64,000 bases of DNA from Leptospira sp. WS58.C1. GTDB taxonomy: Bacteria; Spirochaetota; Leptospiria; Leptospirales; Leptospiraceae. Position numbers and translations under genes: made by a program. The number at the start of each line of letters is the position of its first letter. Positions within the stretch are counted from its first letter, which is position 1. Positions 35,539 to 43,874 of this stretch are shown here, in pieces. The stretch covers positions 3,084,001 to 3,148,000 of the forward strand of contig NZ_CP162137.1 of NCBI RefSeq assembly GCF_040833995.1, in the 5' to 3' direction. The notes under the pieces were generated by a model, which had not been told where the DNA came from, searched no databases, and saw only the letters and a program-made list of their open reading frames with translations.

Positions 35539-37881
35539 ATGAAGAATCGGGAATTAGTTCTACTGTTAGAGAAGGCCTTCTTTCCCGCCCAGGAAGGGAT
35601 TCTAATTTTAGAACCCGGCAGTTACAGTATACTCGGTTCCAATCCAAAGGCTTGTTCCATCTTGGGTTACGATCCTGATGGACTAAAAAAACTAAGCCTT
35701 AGCAATTTACTCGCTCGACCGGATAGTATCGGAAGTTACGGGAACGGAGCCGAGGAATTAGGCATCTCTCTTCTCTGGAATTTAAGAAAAAGGGACGGCA
35801 CACTTCTTCTTGCCGATTTTACGATCAACGCTTTTTCCCAATCCCCTAACTCACCGTTAATTTTTCATATCTACCAAAGATCGGAGATCAGAGAGATAGA
35901 ACTTCGATTATATTATCTACAGAGTATCTTGCGAAGTCTCCGACTTTTAAAACTGAATTTACGATCTCTCCGCTTAAGTTCCGAGAGTACATTATTTCAA
36001 AAAATCTGCGATACTCTGAAAGAAAATCCTCATTATAGTTTGGTTTGGGGTTTTTATAGAAGAGAAGACGGAACGGATCAAATACTGATTCAATCCGATC
36101 TGGATTCTAAGTGGAGAAAGAATTTAGAGATCGCTTGGGAAGAAAAAAAGTCCAAATCTCCATTCGAAACTCTTTTAGACGGAAAGGAACAATTTCATAT
36201 TCATGAATTCGGTTCTAATCTGTATCCTGAATGGGAAGAAGCATTAGTCGCCAAAGATTTCAGAAGGTCCTTAAGTTTGATTATTCGCGAAGAAGGTAAA
36301 ATTATAGGCGGGATCCAGATCATTTCAAGGGAGAACATGGCTTTCGATTCCGGAGAGAACTATTTGTATTTCGAGATAGTGGAAGATCTACTTTCTTCTC
36401 TGCAATATTTGCGGATCGAAAAACAAAGAAGAGAAACGGCAAAAATCCTACAATTCCAAGGGGCCCTATTAAATTCGCTGGAAGTCCCTCTTTTGTCGAC
36501 GGATGACGAAGGATTTATCACTTATGTGAATAATAACATCAGTACCTTATTAGGTATTTCTAAAGAAGAAATCATAGGTGTCCAGGTAAGAGAACTTCTG
36601 AAATTGGAACCGGAAGCGATGGATATGATCCTTTTAGGTTCCAGAGCGGAGACCAGGATCACGATCCGAGGCAGACATGAAGTTCCTTTTTTATTAGCTT
36701 CTTCTTCCCTAAAAGACGATTATGGGAATAGGATCGGAACCATATTGCTTCTTTTGGATATTTCCGAGCAGAAGAAGAACGAAGAACTGATCCGAGCTTC
36801 CGAGATGAAACTCAGGAACTTATTCGCCTCCATGAATAATGGGATCGTAATATTGGATCCACAAGGCAAAGTGTTGGAAGTAGCCCCGATTCTGAAATTT
36901 TTCTTATTTCAATTCTTGAACGTGGATGTGGATGACGAATTTCCCTCTCTTTTCCCGGAAGAGGCTCAAAAAGGGATCATGATAAAATTAGAGGAATGTA
37001 TCCGCACTCAAAGAGCGGCCTATTTCGACTTCTCCATGGTATTATTAGGAGAGGAAGAAAATTACTTTTCTATAAAGTTCCTTCCGCTCAAAAAATACCA
37101 GGACTTCCCTGTTGCCGCAATGTTAATATTCTCCGACGTGACACAGACCAAAATTTTGGATAGGCAATTGTACGAAACCGCAAAATTCGCATCAATCGGC
37201 GAGATCGCTGCGGGAATCGCTCACGAAGTAAATAATCCTCTACAATCCAGTTTATTATATCTGGAAGATCTATTAGAACATGAGGATCCGGATCCTATAG
37301 AAAGAAAAAAAGTATACAAAAGAATAGAAGGTGCTGCCTTGCGGATCAGAGATCTGATCAAAGGACTTTTGGATCTAGGAAGAAGGGCTCCGAGAAAAAA
37401 GGAACTGGTCTCTCCTTATTTTATTCTCCTGAGAGCATGCGAACTCATCGAGGTAAGTTGTAAAAAGAATGGAATCGAATTGAAACGAGTTACTAATCCG
37501 GAACTTCCTCAAATCCATGTAGCTTGGCAAGAGATCGAACAGGTATTGATCAACTGTCTAGTAAATGCAGTTAACGCGATTTCCGAAATGGAACATAAAC
37601 CGGCAGTTCCGTTGATACAAGTTTCCGCACGAAAAGAATTATATTTGAACGGAGAGATGGTGAGTTTTACCATTCAAGATAACGGCCCCGGAATGAACGC
37701 CGAAGTCGCAGAAAAGGCTTTTTTACCTTTGTATACGACTAGGAGAACCAAACAGGGAACGGGACTCGGATTGACTATCTCTCAACGGATCATCACCGAT
37801 CACGGCGGAACCATTCACTTGGAATCCAATCCTGGACAAGGCACCAAGGTCACCGTCCGAGTACCCGTAGGAAAGGTATGA
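35539..37881 (+). CDS. Soluble PAS histidine kinase
   Basis: 780 residues without membrane helices. Order: PAS (about 10-110, with GSNPKACSILGYDPDGL), a GAF-like region (about 150-300), PAS (about 315-425, ending ILLLLDISEQKKN), PAS (about 430-545, ending MLIFSDVTQTKI), HisKA with FASIGEIAAGIAHEVNNPLQS, and HATPase with NCLVNAVNAI, DNGPGMN and GTGLGLTI. Cytoplasmic sensing of redox, light or a small ligand is possible, but no cofactor residue can be named. The next gene, 22 bases downstream, encodes a receiver-kinase that may take its phosphate. Confidence 0.87.
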   Translation: MKNRELVLLLEKAFFPAQEGILILEPGSYSILGSNPKACSILGYDPDGLKKLSLSNLLARPDSIGSYGNGAEELGISLLWNLRKRDGTLLLADFTINAFSQSPNSPLIFHIYQRSEIREIELRLYYLQSILRSLRLLKLNLRSLRLSSESTLFQKICDTLKENPHYSLVWGFYRREDGTDQILIQSDLDSKWRKNLEIAWEEKKSKSPFETLLDGKEQFHIHEFGSNLYPEWEEALVAKDFRRSLSLIIREEGKIIGGIQIISRENMAFDSGENYLYFEIVEDLLSSLQYLRIEKQRRETAKILQFQGALLNSLEVPLLSTDDEGFITYVNNNISTLLGISKEEIIGVQVRELLKLEPEAMDMILLGSRAETRITIRGRHEVPFLLASSSLKDDYGNRIGTILLLLDISEQKKNEELIRASEMKLRNLFASMNNGIVILDPQGKVLEVAPILKFFLFQFLNVDVDDEFPSLFPEEAQKGIMIKLEECIRTQRAAYFDFSMVLLGEEENYFSIKFLPLKKYQDFPVAAMLIFSDVTQTKILDRQLYETAKFASIGEIAAGIAHEVNNPLQSSLLYLEDLLEHEDPDPIERKKVYKRIEGAALRIRDLIKGLLDLGRRAPRKKELVSPYFILLRACELIEVSCKKNGIELKRVTNPELPQIHVAWQEIEQVLINCLVNAVNAISEMEHKPAVPLIQVSARKELYLNGEMVSFTIQDNGPGMNAEVAEKAFLPLYTTRRTKQGTGLGLTISQRIITDHGGTIHLESNPGQGTKVTVRVPVGKV

Positions 37882-37903
37882 TGAACCTATTCATTAAAAA
37901 TAT

Positions 37904-39415
37904 ATGACAAGGGAAAAAAATCCCAACGTCCTGATCATTGACGACGAAGCGGAAATCAGGACCGCTCTAGAACGTGTGATCTCCAGAGAAGGATATCATG
38001 TTTTTCTTGCCGAAGATTTCGAATCCGCAATGAGGATCGTAAGGGATTATGCGGTGGATATCGTAATTTCCGATATCCTAATGGGCGGCAAAGACGGGAT
38101 CGAAGTCGCAAGAGAGATAAAAAAGTATAATTCCAATATTCCGGTCATTCTTATCACAGGCAATCCTCAACTGCATACTGCGGAAGAAGCTCTTAGAAAT
38201 AAAGTATTCGATTATATTTCCAAACCGGTAAGTAGGCAAAATATCTTAGCGGCGTTGGAGAATGCACGCAAAGAAAAAGAAGACAGAGATAGAAAATCCA
38301 AAAAGATCATAAAGGCAGTTCGGGAGAAGACCCATCTCGCACAACAATCTAAAGATTTAAATTATCGTAATAGTTTGATTTTAGAAACTACCGGAGATTG
38401 TGTGATCACTCTGGACGAGGATCTGCTCATCCGAGGTGCAAACGAAGCCACAATCCGAAATTTCGGATATGAAGAAAATGAGATCGTAGGACAAAAGATC
38501 ACACTTCTAATCTCCGAGGAAAACACGGATGCGTATCTGGAAAGGATCGCTCACTTAATGAGCCGTAAATCCGACCATAATATCGCCAGATTACATAACG
38601 CGGAATTGGTGAGCAGAAGCGGAGAAAAATTCAATTTTGATATTTCCGTATGTAGATACGAACTAAACGGTAAAACTTATTACACAGGGATAGCAAGAGA
38701 TATCACTCAAAAGAATATTATCTCCGAAAAATTGATCGATGCGGAGAGAAGAGCATTTTTAACTACGATCGCCTCAAGCATTGGACATGAAATAAATAAC
38801 GCACTTACTGCTATCCAAGGTTTTATAGAAGTTGCAAGACTACCCGACGCGGATGAACCGATCAAAGATAAGGCGATCTCCGTTACCTGGAATCAGATCA
38901 CTAAATTAAAGAACCTGACTTTCAACCTGCTTCAACTCGGAAAACCGGGAGATACAGGCAGAGACAAAGAAACCTTAGACCTGAATGAAGTAGTGGAATC
39001 CGTAATTGAAGTTTTTAGAAAGACCACTCGTTTAAAATATTGTGAAATAATCTTTAACAGAAATCCCGACAAAACACCGGTTCATTCTAACGCGGACCAG
39101 TTAAGCCTTTTATTCTCTAATATCTTTCTAAATTCTGCGGATGCGACAGATAATAAAGGAAGAATAGAGATCTCCGTGGGAGAAAAAAATCATCATCCAA
39201 TGGTCAAGATCAAGGATAACGGAGTCGGAATGAGCAAGGATATTTTGAATAAGATCTTCCAACCTTACTTTACGACTAAAAAAACAGGCCAAGGAACAGG
39301 CCTCGGAATGTTCGTGGCAAAAGAAATTGCCGACGTATTCGGCATCCGAATAGAAATCGATTCGGAGCCGGAAAAAGGTACCGAATTCCGCTTGGTCTTT
39401 CCGGACAAATTGTAG
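37904..39415 (+). CDS. Receiver-PAS-histidine kinase
   Basis: 503 residues. An N-terminal receiver domain (NVLIIDDEAEI, IVISDILMGGKDG with the phospho-acceptor Asp, DYISKPVS) is followed by a coiled coil, a PAS domain (about 155-270, ending ARDITQKN), HisKA with TIASSIGHEINNALTAIQ and HATPase with SNIFLNSADATD, DNGVGM and GTGLGMFV. The receiver-first layout suggests that it takes phosphate or regulation from another kinase, most simply the one encoded directly upstream. It has no output domain. The AmgK-like kinase gene starts 18 bases after the stop. Confidence 0.87.
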   Translation: MTREKNPNVLIIDDEAEIRTALERVISREGYHVFLAEDFESAMRIVRDYAVDIVISDILMGGKDGIEVAREIKKYNSNIPVILITGNPQLHTAEEALRNKVFDYISKPVSRQNILAALENARKEKEDRDRKSKKIIKAVREKTHLAQQSKDLNYRNSLILETTGDCVITLDEDLLIRGANEATIRNFGYEENEIVGQKITLLISEENTDAYLERIAHLMSRKSDHNIARLHNAELVSRSGEKFNFDISVCRYELNGKTYYTGIARDITQKNIISEKLIDAERRAFLTTIASSIGHEINNALTAIQGFIEVARLPDADEPIKDKAISVTWNQITKLKNLTFNLLQLGKPGDTGRDKETLDLNEVVESVIEVFRKTTRLKYCEIIFNRNPDKTPVHSNADQLSLLFSNIFLNSADATDNKGRIEISVGEKNHHPMVKIKDNGVGMSKDILNKIFQPYFTTKKTGQGTGLGMFVAKEIADVFGIRIEIDSEPEKGTEFRLVFPDKL

Positions 39416-39433
39416 AACTAGCCATACGCGGCT

Positions 39434-40423
39434 ATGAACGAAGTTTTAAGTGAGATAGATTTTCGTTTCCTCTCGATCGATGGAAACTTTCCGGAAAAAA
39501 TCGACTCACTTACTCCGGAAGCCTCTGCACGTAGATATTATCGTGCAACATATCCAGACGGAACCACTAAGATCCTGTGCAAGGACCAAGTCTTTCAACA
39601 TGACTTTCAAGAAGTGGGCCGTTTTTTAGAACACCACGGATTTAAGGTCCCTAAAATATATAAGACGGATGTGTTTAACAAGCTCATGCTTCTTTCCGAC
39701 GAAGGAGATTTGGACTTAAGTTCCGTACAAGACGATGCGGAATATAGGAATCTTTTAGTAAAATCTTTGGAATTACTGGTTTCGCTCCAAAAAACCAGGC
39801 CAGAACCTCCCGTTTCGACCCGTGAATTCGACTATGAAAAGTTAAATTTCGAGAATAAGTTTACGTATTCTTCATATACCAATTTTTCCGAGATGTTCCG
39901 ACTGAAGACCAAACTCAGACCGGAAGTCGTTTTTTTCCTGGAAGAATCTTCCGGATTTTTAGCGGAATATAAAGAGAAGGTTTTCTGCCATCGGGATTTT
40001 CACGCGAGAAACATCATGCTTTCCCCATCCGGAGAATTGACGTTGATCGATTTCCAAGACGCAAGAATGGGGACCCCGTTTTATGATCTTTCCAGTCTGT
40101 TATACGACGCTTATAGACCGATCCCGTTTGCCATGAGACAGGGACTCTTTCTTCTTTTTTTAAAACTGAGCGAGAATAGATTCAAAAAACCTAAAGAATG
40201 TTATTATTTGCAATGTTTACAAAGATCCTACAAGGCTCTTGGATCTTATTTCATGTTGGTGGCAGAGAAAAAACAGGACAAGTATAGAAAGAGTGTATCC
40301 AATTGCTTGGATAATCTACTGGAGATCGTGCAAGTGGGACTATTTCCGGATCAACTCTTCCTATTCTTTCATCTCTTAAAAAAAGAATTATCAAACAATA
40401 CACTATTCTTGGAAAAACTCTAA
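39434..40423 (+). CDS. amgK: AmgK-like sugar kinase (aminoglycoside-phosphotransferase fold)
   Basis: 329 residues. APH-type kinase with the Brenner motif FCHRDFHARNIMLSPSG (catalytic Asp and Asn) and metal-site LIDFQDARMGTPFYDLSSLLYDAYR. That last run, DFQDA...G...YDL.SLL.D.Y, is characteristic of AmgK, which phosphorylates the anomeric carbon of N-acetylmuramic acid and N-acetylglucosamine. In Pseudomonas and relatives AmgK works with MurU, a uridylyltransferase, to recycle cell-wall sugar straight to UDP-MurNAc. Here a MurU-like gene begins one base after the stop, which strongly supports the call. The specificity is inferred from these two facts, not shown. Confidence 0.78.
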   Translation: MNEVLSEIDFRFLSIDGNFPEKIDSLTPEASARRYYRATYPDGTTKILCKDQVFQHDFQEVGRFLEHHGFKVPKIYKTDVFNKLMLLSDEGDLDLSSVQDDAEYRNLLVKSLELLVSLQKTRPEPPVSTREFDYEKLNFENKFTYSSYTNFSEMFRLKTKLRPEVVFFLEESSGFLAEYKEKVFCHRDFHARNIMLSPSGELTLIDFQDARMGTPFYDLSSLLYDAYRPIPFAMRQGLFLLFLKLSENRFKKPKECYYLQCLQRSYKALGSYFMLVAEKKQDKYRKSVSNCLDNLLEIVQVGLFPDQLFLFFHLLKKELSNNTLFLEKL

Positions 40424-40424
40424 G

Positions 40425-41150
40425 ATGAAGGCATTTTTTCCATGCGCAGGTTTCGGGACCAGGATGGGAGAATGGACCAAATCGCTGCCTAAACCACTAT
40501 TAAAAATCAATAATATTCCTCTCATTTATTATTCTCTGTTTCACGCCAAATCTTGGGGAGTAGACGACGCGATCCTTAACATACATTATTTGGGAGAAAA
40601 AGTAAAAGAAGAGCTAATAGGTTTTAAAGACTTCCAACTACACTTCTCCACGGAATTTCCTGAAATATTAGGAACAGGAGGCGGAATTCGCACTGGAATC
40701 GAAAAATTTTGGAACTTACAAGATGACTTTTTAGTTTTAAATCCCGATTTCATTCTTTTCCCGGAACCCGGATTTAATCCTTGGCCGAATCCGGAAGAAC
40801 AAAAAACATTCGATTGTATATTATATTTAGCTAAAATTCCCGAAAATTCGAATTATACCGGTCTGAGTTTAAAGGACGATCTGATCCGATTCGAAGCGGG
40901 AGGATATTTTTATCTGGGACTTTGTTGGATAAAAGCTGAATGTCTTTCCGATCTGGAGCCGAACCGACCTTATGACCTAGCGGATACGTTCCGTCAACTT
41001 TCCGCTGAAAATCGCCTAGGCGGAAAAATTTTCCCCGGAACATTTTTGGATCTGGGAGAAAAGCAGTTTTACGAGAAATACAAGGATACCGATTTTTCGG
41101 ACAGGCTTTCCAGCGAATGGAAGGAGTTTAGGAAGAGAATTTCTTCTTAA
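40425..41150 (+). CDS. murU: MurU-like sugar-1-phosphate nucleotidyltransferase
   Basis: 241 residues. The N-terminal pyrophosphorylase signature is FFPCAGFGTRMGEWTKSLPKPLL, followed by NNIPLIYYSLFHAKSWGV, LGTGGGIRTG (sugar-site) and LVLNPDFIL (metal Asp equivalent). The short length without a C-terminal beta-helix fits MurU, which makes UDP-MurNAc from MurNAc-1-phosphate and UTP. Coupled to the AmgK-like gene. The alternative is another sugar nucleotidylyltransferase (mannose-1-phosphate guanylyltransferase-like); the gene pair favours MurU. In the GTRMG motif the usual following R/P residues are replaced by EWTKS. Confidence 0.75.
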   Translation: MKAFFPCAGFGTRMGEWTKSLPKPLLKINNIPLIYYSLFHAKSWGVDDAILNIHYLGEKVKEELIGFKDFQLHFSTEFPEILGTGGGIRTGIEKFWNLQDDFLVLNPDFILFPEPGFNPWPNPEEQKTFDCILYLAKIPENSNYTGLSLKDDLIRFEAGGYFYLGLCWIKAECLSDLEPNRPYDLADTFRQLSAENRLGGKIFPGTFLDLGEKQFYEKYKDTDFSDRLSSEWKEFRKRISS

Positions 41151-41189
41151 ACTTTTTCGAACTCGCTAATTCAGCCTATTCATTATTTT

Positions 41190-41263
41190 CGCACGGAGAA
41201 CACAAAGCACACAGAGTTTTTAATACGTTATTAATCCTCTGTGATCTCAGTGCCCTCTGTGCG
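41190..41263. repeat. Long imperfect hairpin repeat
   Basis: A 27-base arm at 41190-41216 (starting CGCACGGAGAACACAAAGC) is an imperfect inverted copy of 41237-41263 (ending CCCTCTGTGCG), about 20 of 27 pairs. The 20-base loop itself contains TTAATA/TATTAA. The words CTCTGTG and CTTTGCG repeat in and after it. This type of sequence occurs as dispersed REP-like elements in several bacteria. Confidence 0.6.
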
Positions 41264-41297
41264 AACTTAACCTTTGCGTCTTCGCGGCTCTGCGTGA

Positions 41298-41428
41298 GTT
41301 TATAAAGCACCAAATCGGGTCCGGGGGTTCGCAGGAAAAATATTCCCCGGAGAGGGGGAAGCGAAAGACGAGTGTAACTCGGCTGAAGCGAGGGGGAGAC
41401 CTCCCCCGCCACATGTAGGAGTTCCAAC
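41298..41428. repeat. G-rich intergenic repeat ending in GTAGGAGTTCCAAC
   Basis: A G-rich, stem-forming block (CCCCGGAGAGGGGG; CGAGGGGGAGACCTCCCCCGC) that ends in GTAGGAGTTCCAAC at 41415-41428, a near match to the end motifs of the element after motA. It is probably a member of the same dispersed family. The left limit is uncertain. Confidence 0.4.
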
Positions 41429-41543
41429 ACCTCGTTCAACACCACATTAACATCCTATCTAGACCAAGGTCAAGAGTCCCGAAAATGCAAAAATAGTTTA
41501 GATCCGTACACCCCAAAATGGAAACTGGGACCCTCTAACAGAT

Positions 41544-42110
41544 ATGCGCGATTTTAAAGTACTAGTCACAGAAGCTTCCAAAGGAGAAGAACCGGCTTGG
41601 ACGGAGTTAATGACCCGTTTCGAAAAATACGTAAGTAGCCAAGCCGTCAAAAGAATCCGGGACCAATCCAAAGCGGAGGATCTAAGCCAAGAAGTATTTT
41701 TAGAAGCTTGGAAAGTCCTCCCAACGCTGAGGCAGCCGGAAGCGTTTCCGTTCTTACTCAGAAGGTTGGTACTGAAACATTCGGATCGTATCTTAAGAAA
41801 AAAAGATCTGCTTGGGACCGAATTAAATCCGGAAATCACCAAGGCCGCACCTCGTTCCGGAGATAGCTGGAGAACGGAAGTGTTAGATGCATTAGAAGAA
41901 CTTCCTAACGAAGAGAAACAACTTTTGAACCTGAGATATTTCGGCGAGTTGAGCTACGAAGAGATCACCGAAAAAACAGGGATCCCGATCGGCAATTTGA
42001 AAAACCGTTTGAGAAGAAGTAGGGAATTATTACGCAGACAACTTTTGAATAAATCGGATAGAAAAGATTGGTTGGAAGTCCTACATGGACCTATGGCAAT
42101 CGCTTCTTGA
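41544..42110 (+). CDS. ECF-type RNA polymerase sigma factor
   Basis: 188 residues. Region 2 (about 20-85) has DLSQEVFLEAWKVLPTLR, which contacts the -10 element and core polymerase; region 4 (about 115-170) has LEELPNEEKQLLNLRYFGELSYEEI and NLKNRLRRSRELLR, the -35 HTH. There is no region 1 or 3, as in ECF factors. No anti-sigma gene lies next to it; instead clpP begins 12 bases after the stop. Control by proteolysis or by a distant partner is therefore possible. Confidence 0.9.
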   Translation: MRDFKVLVTEASKGEEPAWTELMTRFEKYVSSQAVKRIRDQSKAEDLSQEVFLEAWKVLPTLRQPEAFPFLLRRLVLKHSDRILRKKDLLGTELNPEITKAAPRSGDSWRTEVLDALEELPNEEKQLLNLRYFGELSYEEITEKTGIPIGNLKNRLRRSRELLRRQLLNKSDRKDWLEVLHGPMAIAS

Positions 42111-42122
42111 TTGGAGAGTAGA

Positions 42123-42701
42123 ATGACAGACACTTTAGTTGAACCGATCCAATTTCCGGGACTTCGCCTGGAGGACAACCAGCTCAAAGAGAGGAAAATT
42201 TTTCTTTGGGGACAAGTGGACGATCTTTCCGCAAAACATGTGGTGGAGCGTCTATTATATCTTTCTAATCAAGATCCGGAAAAGGATATTACTCTTGTAA
42301 TCAACAGTCCGGGAGGTGCAAACACTTCCGGTATGTCCATTCTAGATACTATGGATCTGATCCCGAATGATGTGAGTACCGTTTGTATGGGACTTGCTGC
42401 AAGTTTCGGTGCATTACTTCTTCTTTCCGGGACAAAAGGAAAAAGGTTCGCGTTCCCACATAGCAGGATCATGCTACACCAACCTCATGTTCCGGGAACC
42501 TACCAAGCAAAGGCCACCGATATCGGGATCTTTGCTTCCATGATTGAAAGAGATAAAAAGGAGATCAATCGTATCGTTTCCGAAAGAACAGGTCAACCCT
42601 TGGAAGTTGTGGAAAGGGATACCGATCGGGATTTGTGGCTCACACCTTCGGAAGCAAAAATATACGGTGTGATCGACGGGGTATTGGAGAACTGGAAATA
42701 G
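42123..42701 (+). CDS. clpP: ATP-dependent Clp protease proteolytic subunit
   Basis: 192 residues from the ATG at 42123, which has GGAGAG 5-10 bases upstream; an in-frame TTG at 42111 is less likely. ClpP forms a barrel of two heptamers that degrades proteins fed by ClpX, ClpA or ClpC. The serine is in CMGLAASFGALLLLSG, the histidine in RIMLHQPH and the aspartate in DRDLWLTPSEA. Two positions are unlike standard ClpP: GQAASMGA is GLAASFGA and DRDxFM is DRDLWL. This suggests a second, specialised ClpP paralogue. It is linked to the ECF sigma gene. Confidence 0.88.
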   Translation: MTDTLVEPIQFPGLRLEDNQLKERKIFLWGQVDDLSAKHVVERLLYLSNQDPEKDITLVINSPGGANTSGMSILDTMDLIPNDVSTVCMGLAASFGALLLLSGTKGKRFAFPHSRIMLHQPHVPGTYQAKATDIGIFASMIERDKKEINRIVSERTGQPLEVVERDTDRDLWLTPSEAKIYGVIDGVLENWK

Positions 42702-42704
42702 GCA

Positions 42705-43604
42705 TTATAATTTTAAATAGCCTGACAAACACCAAGCACAGACATCTTCCGTAAATGGAAGGTCTTTTGCCTTTGCTACTACGTCGGGTGGGACCGTATG
42801 GAAGAAGATCCGATCGTCGACCGACCTTCCGCAGATCTTACAAACCGAAATTTTCCAAGGGGAGATAGTTTCCCCGTCCTTCTCCGCTTGGGAATGGAAT
42901 CGAAAAGGTCTTATATCCTCGTCGTTTTCCAACTTAGTTCTAAGAGAAAGATATTCTCCATCGAATCCGATCTCTAATCGGAAGACATGTTCTCCTTCCG
43001 CCGTATCGAATCTCAGAAGGTTCGGATCCAATCCTATTTCCTTAAATTGTAATATAGCTAATGCGATCCCTATCTCTCGCCCTTCTTCGTCGAAAGGATA
43101 ATCTTCATAATATTCGGAAAGATCTCGGTAGGATTTTGCTCTGGAAAGATATTCCGTTAGAGCTTCTTCCGCTTCCGACGTAATAGGAGCCAGATTTGCG
43201 ATCTCTAAAGAAACTCCTGAACCGGAATGGTAGATCGTAGTCCTAAGTATGGAACCTTCTTCTTTTAACCGATCCCTTAATTTTAACGGATTGGAGAAGT
43301 CCCAATTGGTCTCGAATTCAGCCTCTCTTTCGGTTAAGGATTCCGAACTGAGAGGATCCCAGCCTTTTTCCAAATAGTAAGAATTCCTACAATTCTCTTT
43401 GAAGGCCATTTCCAGGAGTGAATAAATAAGGGAAAGAGAAGGAGGAAGAATGTCCGTCTTTCGGTAATATTCCAAGCAGAACCGTAGATAATTCTCCACA
43501 TTGGATTTATAATATTGCGAAAGTACAACTCCATGAAGGACGATCTTTTTTCCGAGTTCCATTCCTCGGATCAAACGTTCCTTTTTGGCTAATTCTATTT
43601 CCAT
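42705..43604 (-). CDS. Divergent GHKL-ATPase-like protein with C-terminal zinc knuckle
   Basis: 299 residues, cytoplasmic. The middle part looks like a degenerate GHKL ATPase: a helix LLEMAFKENCRNSYY in the N-box position, LEIANLAPIT, then AKSYRDLSEYYEDYPFDEEGREIGIALAILQFKEIGLDP. The last run resembles the pattern D..EGAGLGIVM..LMLK..GLDP of a spirochaete group of HATPase proteins, but the glycines of the lid are partly replaced (EGREIGIA). The C-terminus has CKICGRSVDD and CAWCLSGYL, a four-Cys zinc site. It could be an anti-sigma-type or regulatory kinase that has lost activity. It converges on clpP, with 3 bases between the stops. Confidence 0.5.
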   Translation of the reverse strand: MEIELAKKERLIRGMELGKKIVLHGVVLSQYYKSNVENYLRFCLEYYRKTDILPPSLSLIYSLLEMAFKENCRNSYYLEKGWDPLSSESLTEREAEFETNWDFSNPLKLRDRLKEEGSILRTTIYHSGSGVSLEIANLAPITSEAEEALTEYLSRAKSYRDLSEYYEDYPFDEEGREIGIALAILQFKEIGLDPNLLRFDTAEGEHVFRLEIGFDGEYLSLRTKLENDEDIRPFRFHSQAEKDGETISPWKISVCKICGRSVDDRIFFHTVPPDVVAKAKDLPFTEDVCAWCLSGYLKL

Positions 43605-43693
43605 CCGCTTACGGAGTTTTAGCTCCCCGCAAAAAGTATCGGGAGATTGGGGCCTCTGTCTGCCTTTTTTTATCGATCTATACCTGAAAAAGG

Positions 43694-43738
43694 AACCGAT
43701 CCCAGGAAGGGCCTAGGGCCCAAAACCTGGGACCGGTT
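43694..43738 (-). terminator. Nested GC-rich hairpin, candidate minus-strand terminator
   Basis: AACCGATCCCAGG at 43694-43706 pairs with CCTGGGACCGGTT at 43726-43738 with one mismatch, enclosing a perfect GGGCC-TAG-GGCCC hairpin at 43709-43721. On the minus strand the stem is followed by CCTTTTTC, so it may terminate transcription of the gene ending at 43875. A structured RNA on either strand is also possible. Confidence 0.45.
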
Positions 43739-43874
43739 AAATTGGTGCTATATTGGATGGGAAAATATTGCGAAAACTGATCTCCGAAAATTCTATTTTG
43801 AGCGTGAAACTCAAGCAACGCTTGGTTGAAAGCAAAGTACGGCTAGAGCCATTTCTCGGCTTTCGAACCTTAGA
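43739..43874. other. Gene-free space with a small hairpin
   Basis: No coding frame is convincing here. A perfect 5-bp hairpin CAAGC-AAC-GCTTG occurs around 43815-43827. With the strong hairpin at 43694 this space could encode a small structured RNA, but I cannot match it to tmRNA, 6S or RNase P. Confidence 0.25.

Larger units (their letters stand above)
41151..41543. other. 393-base gene-free stretch with composite repeats
   Basis: The stretch between the MurU-like gene and the ECF sigma gene contains no convincing coding frame. It holds a long hairpin repeat (41190-41263), the motif CCTTTGCGTCTTCGCGGCT after it, a G-rich section with CCCCGGAGAGGGGG and GCGAGGGGGAGACCTCCCCC stems, and the end motif GTAGGAGTTCCAAC at 41415-41428. 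The last about 100 bases should hold the sigma-gene promoter. Confidence 0.5.

Noticed and set aside
41176..41445. An 89-codon minus-strand frame
   Set aside because: It is made of repeat sequence (hairpin and G-rich block) and not gene-like.
43647..43829. A 60-codon plus-strand frame in the structured intergenic region
   Set aside because: It runs through the hairpin, has no start signal or recognisable protein character.
43605..43874. tmRNA, 6S RNA or RNase P RNA
   Set aside because: None of their conserved ends or motifs could be found; only hairpins are supported.
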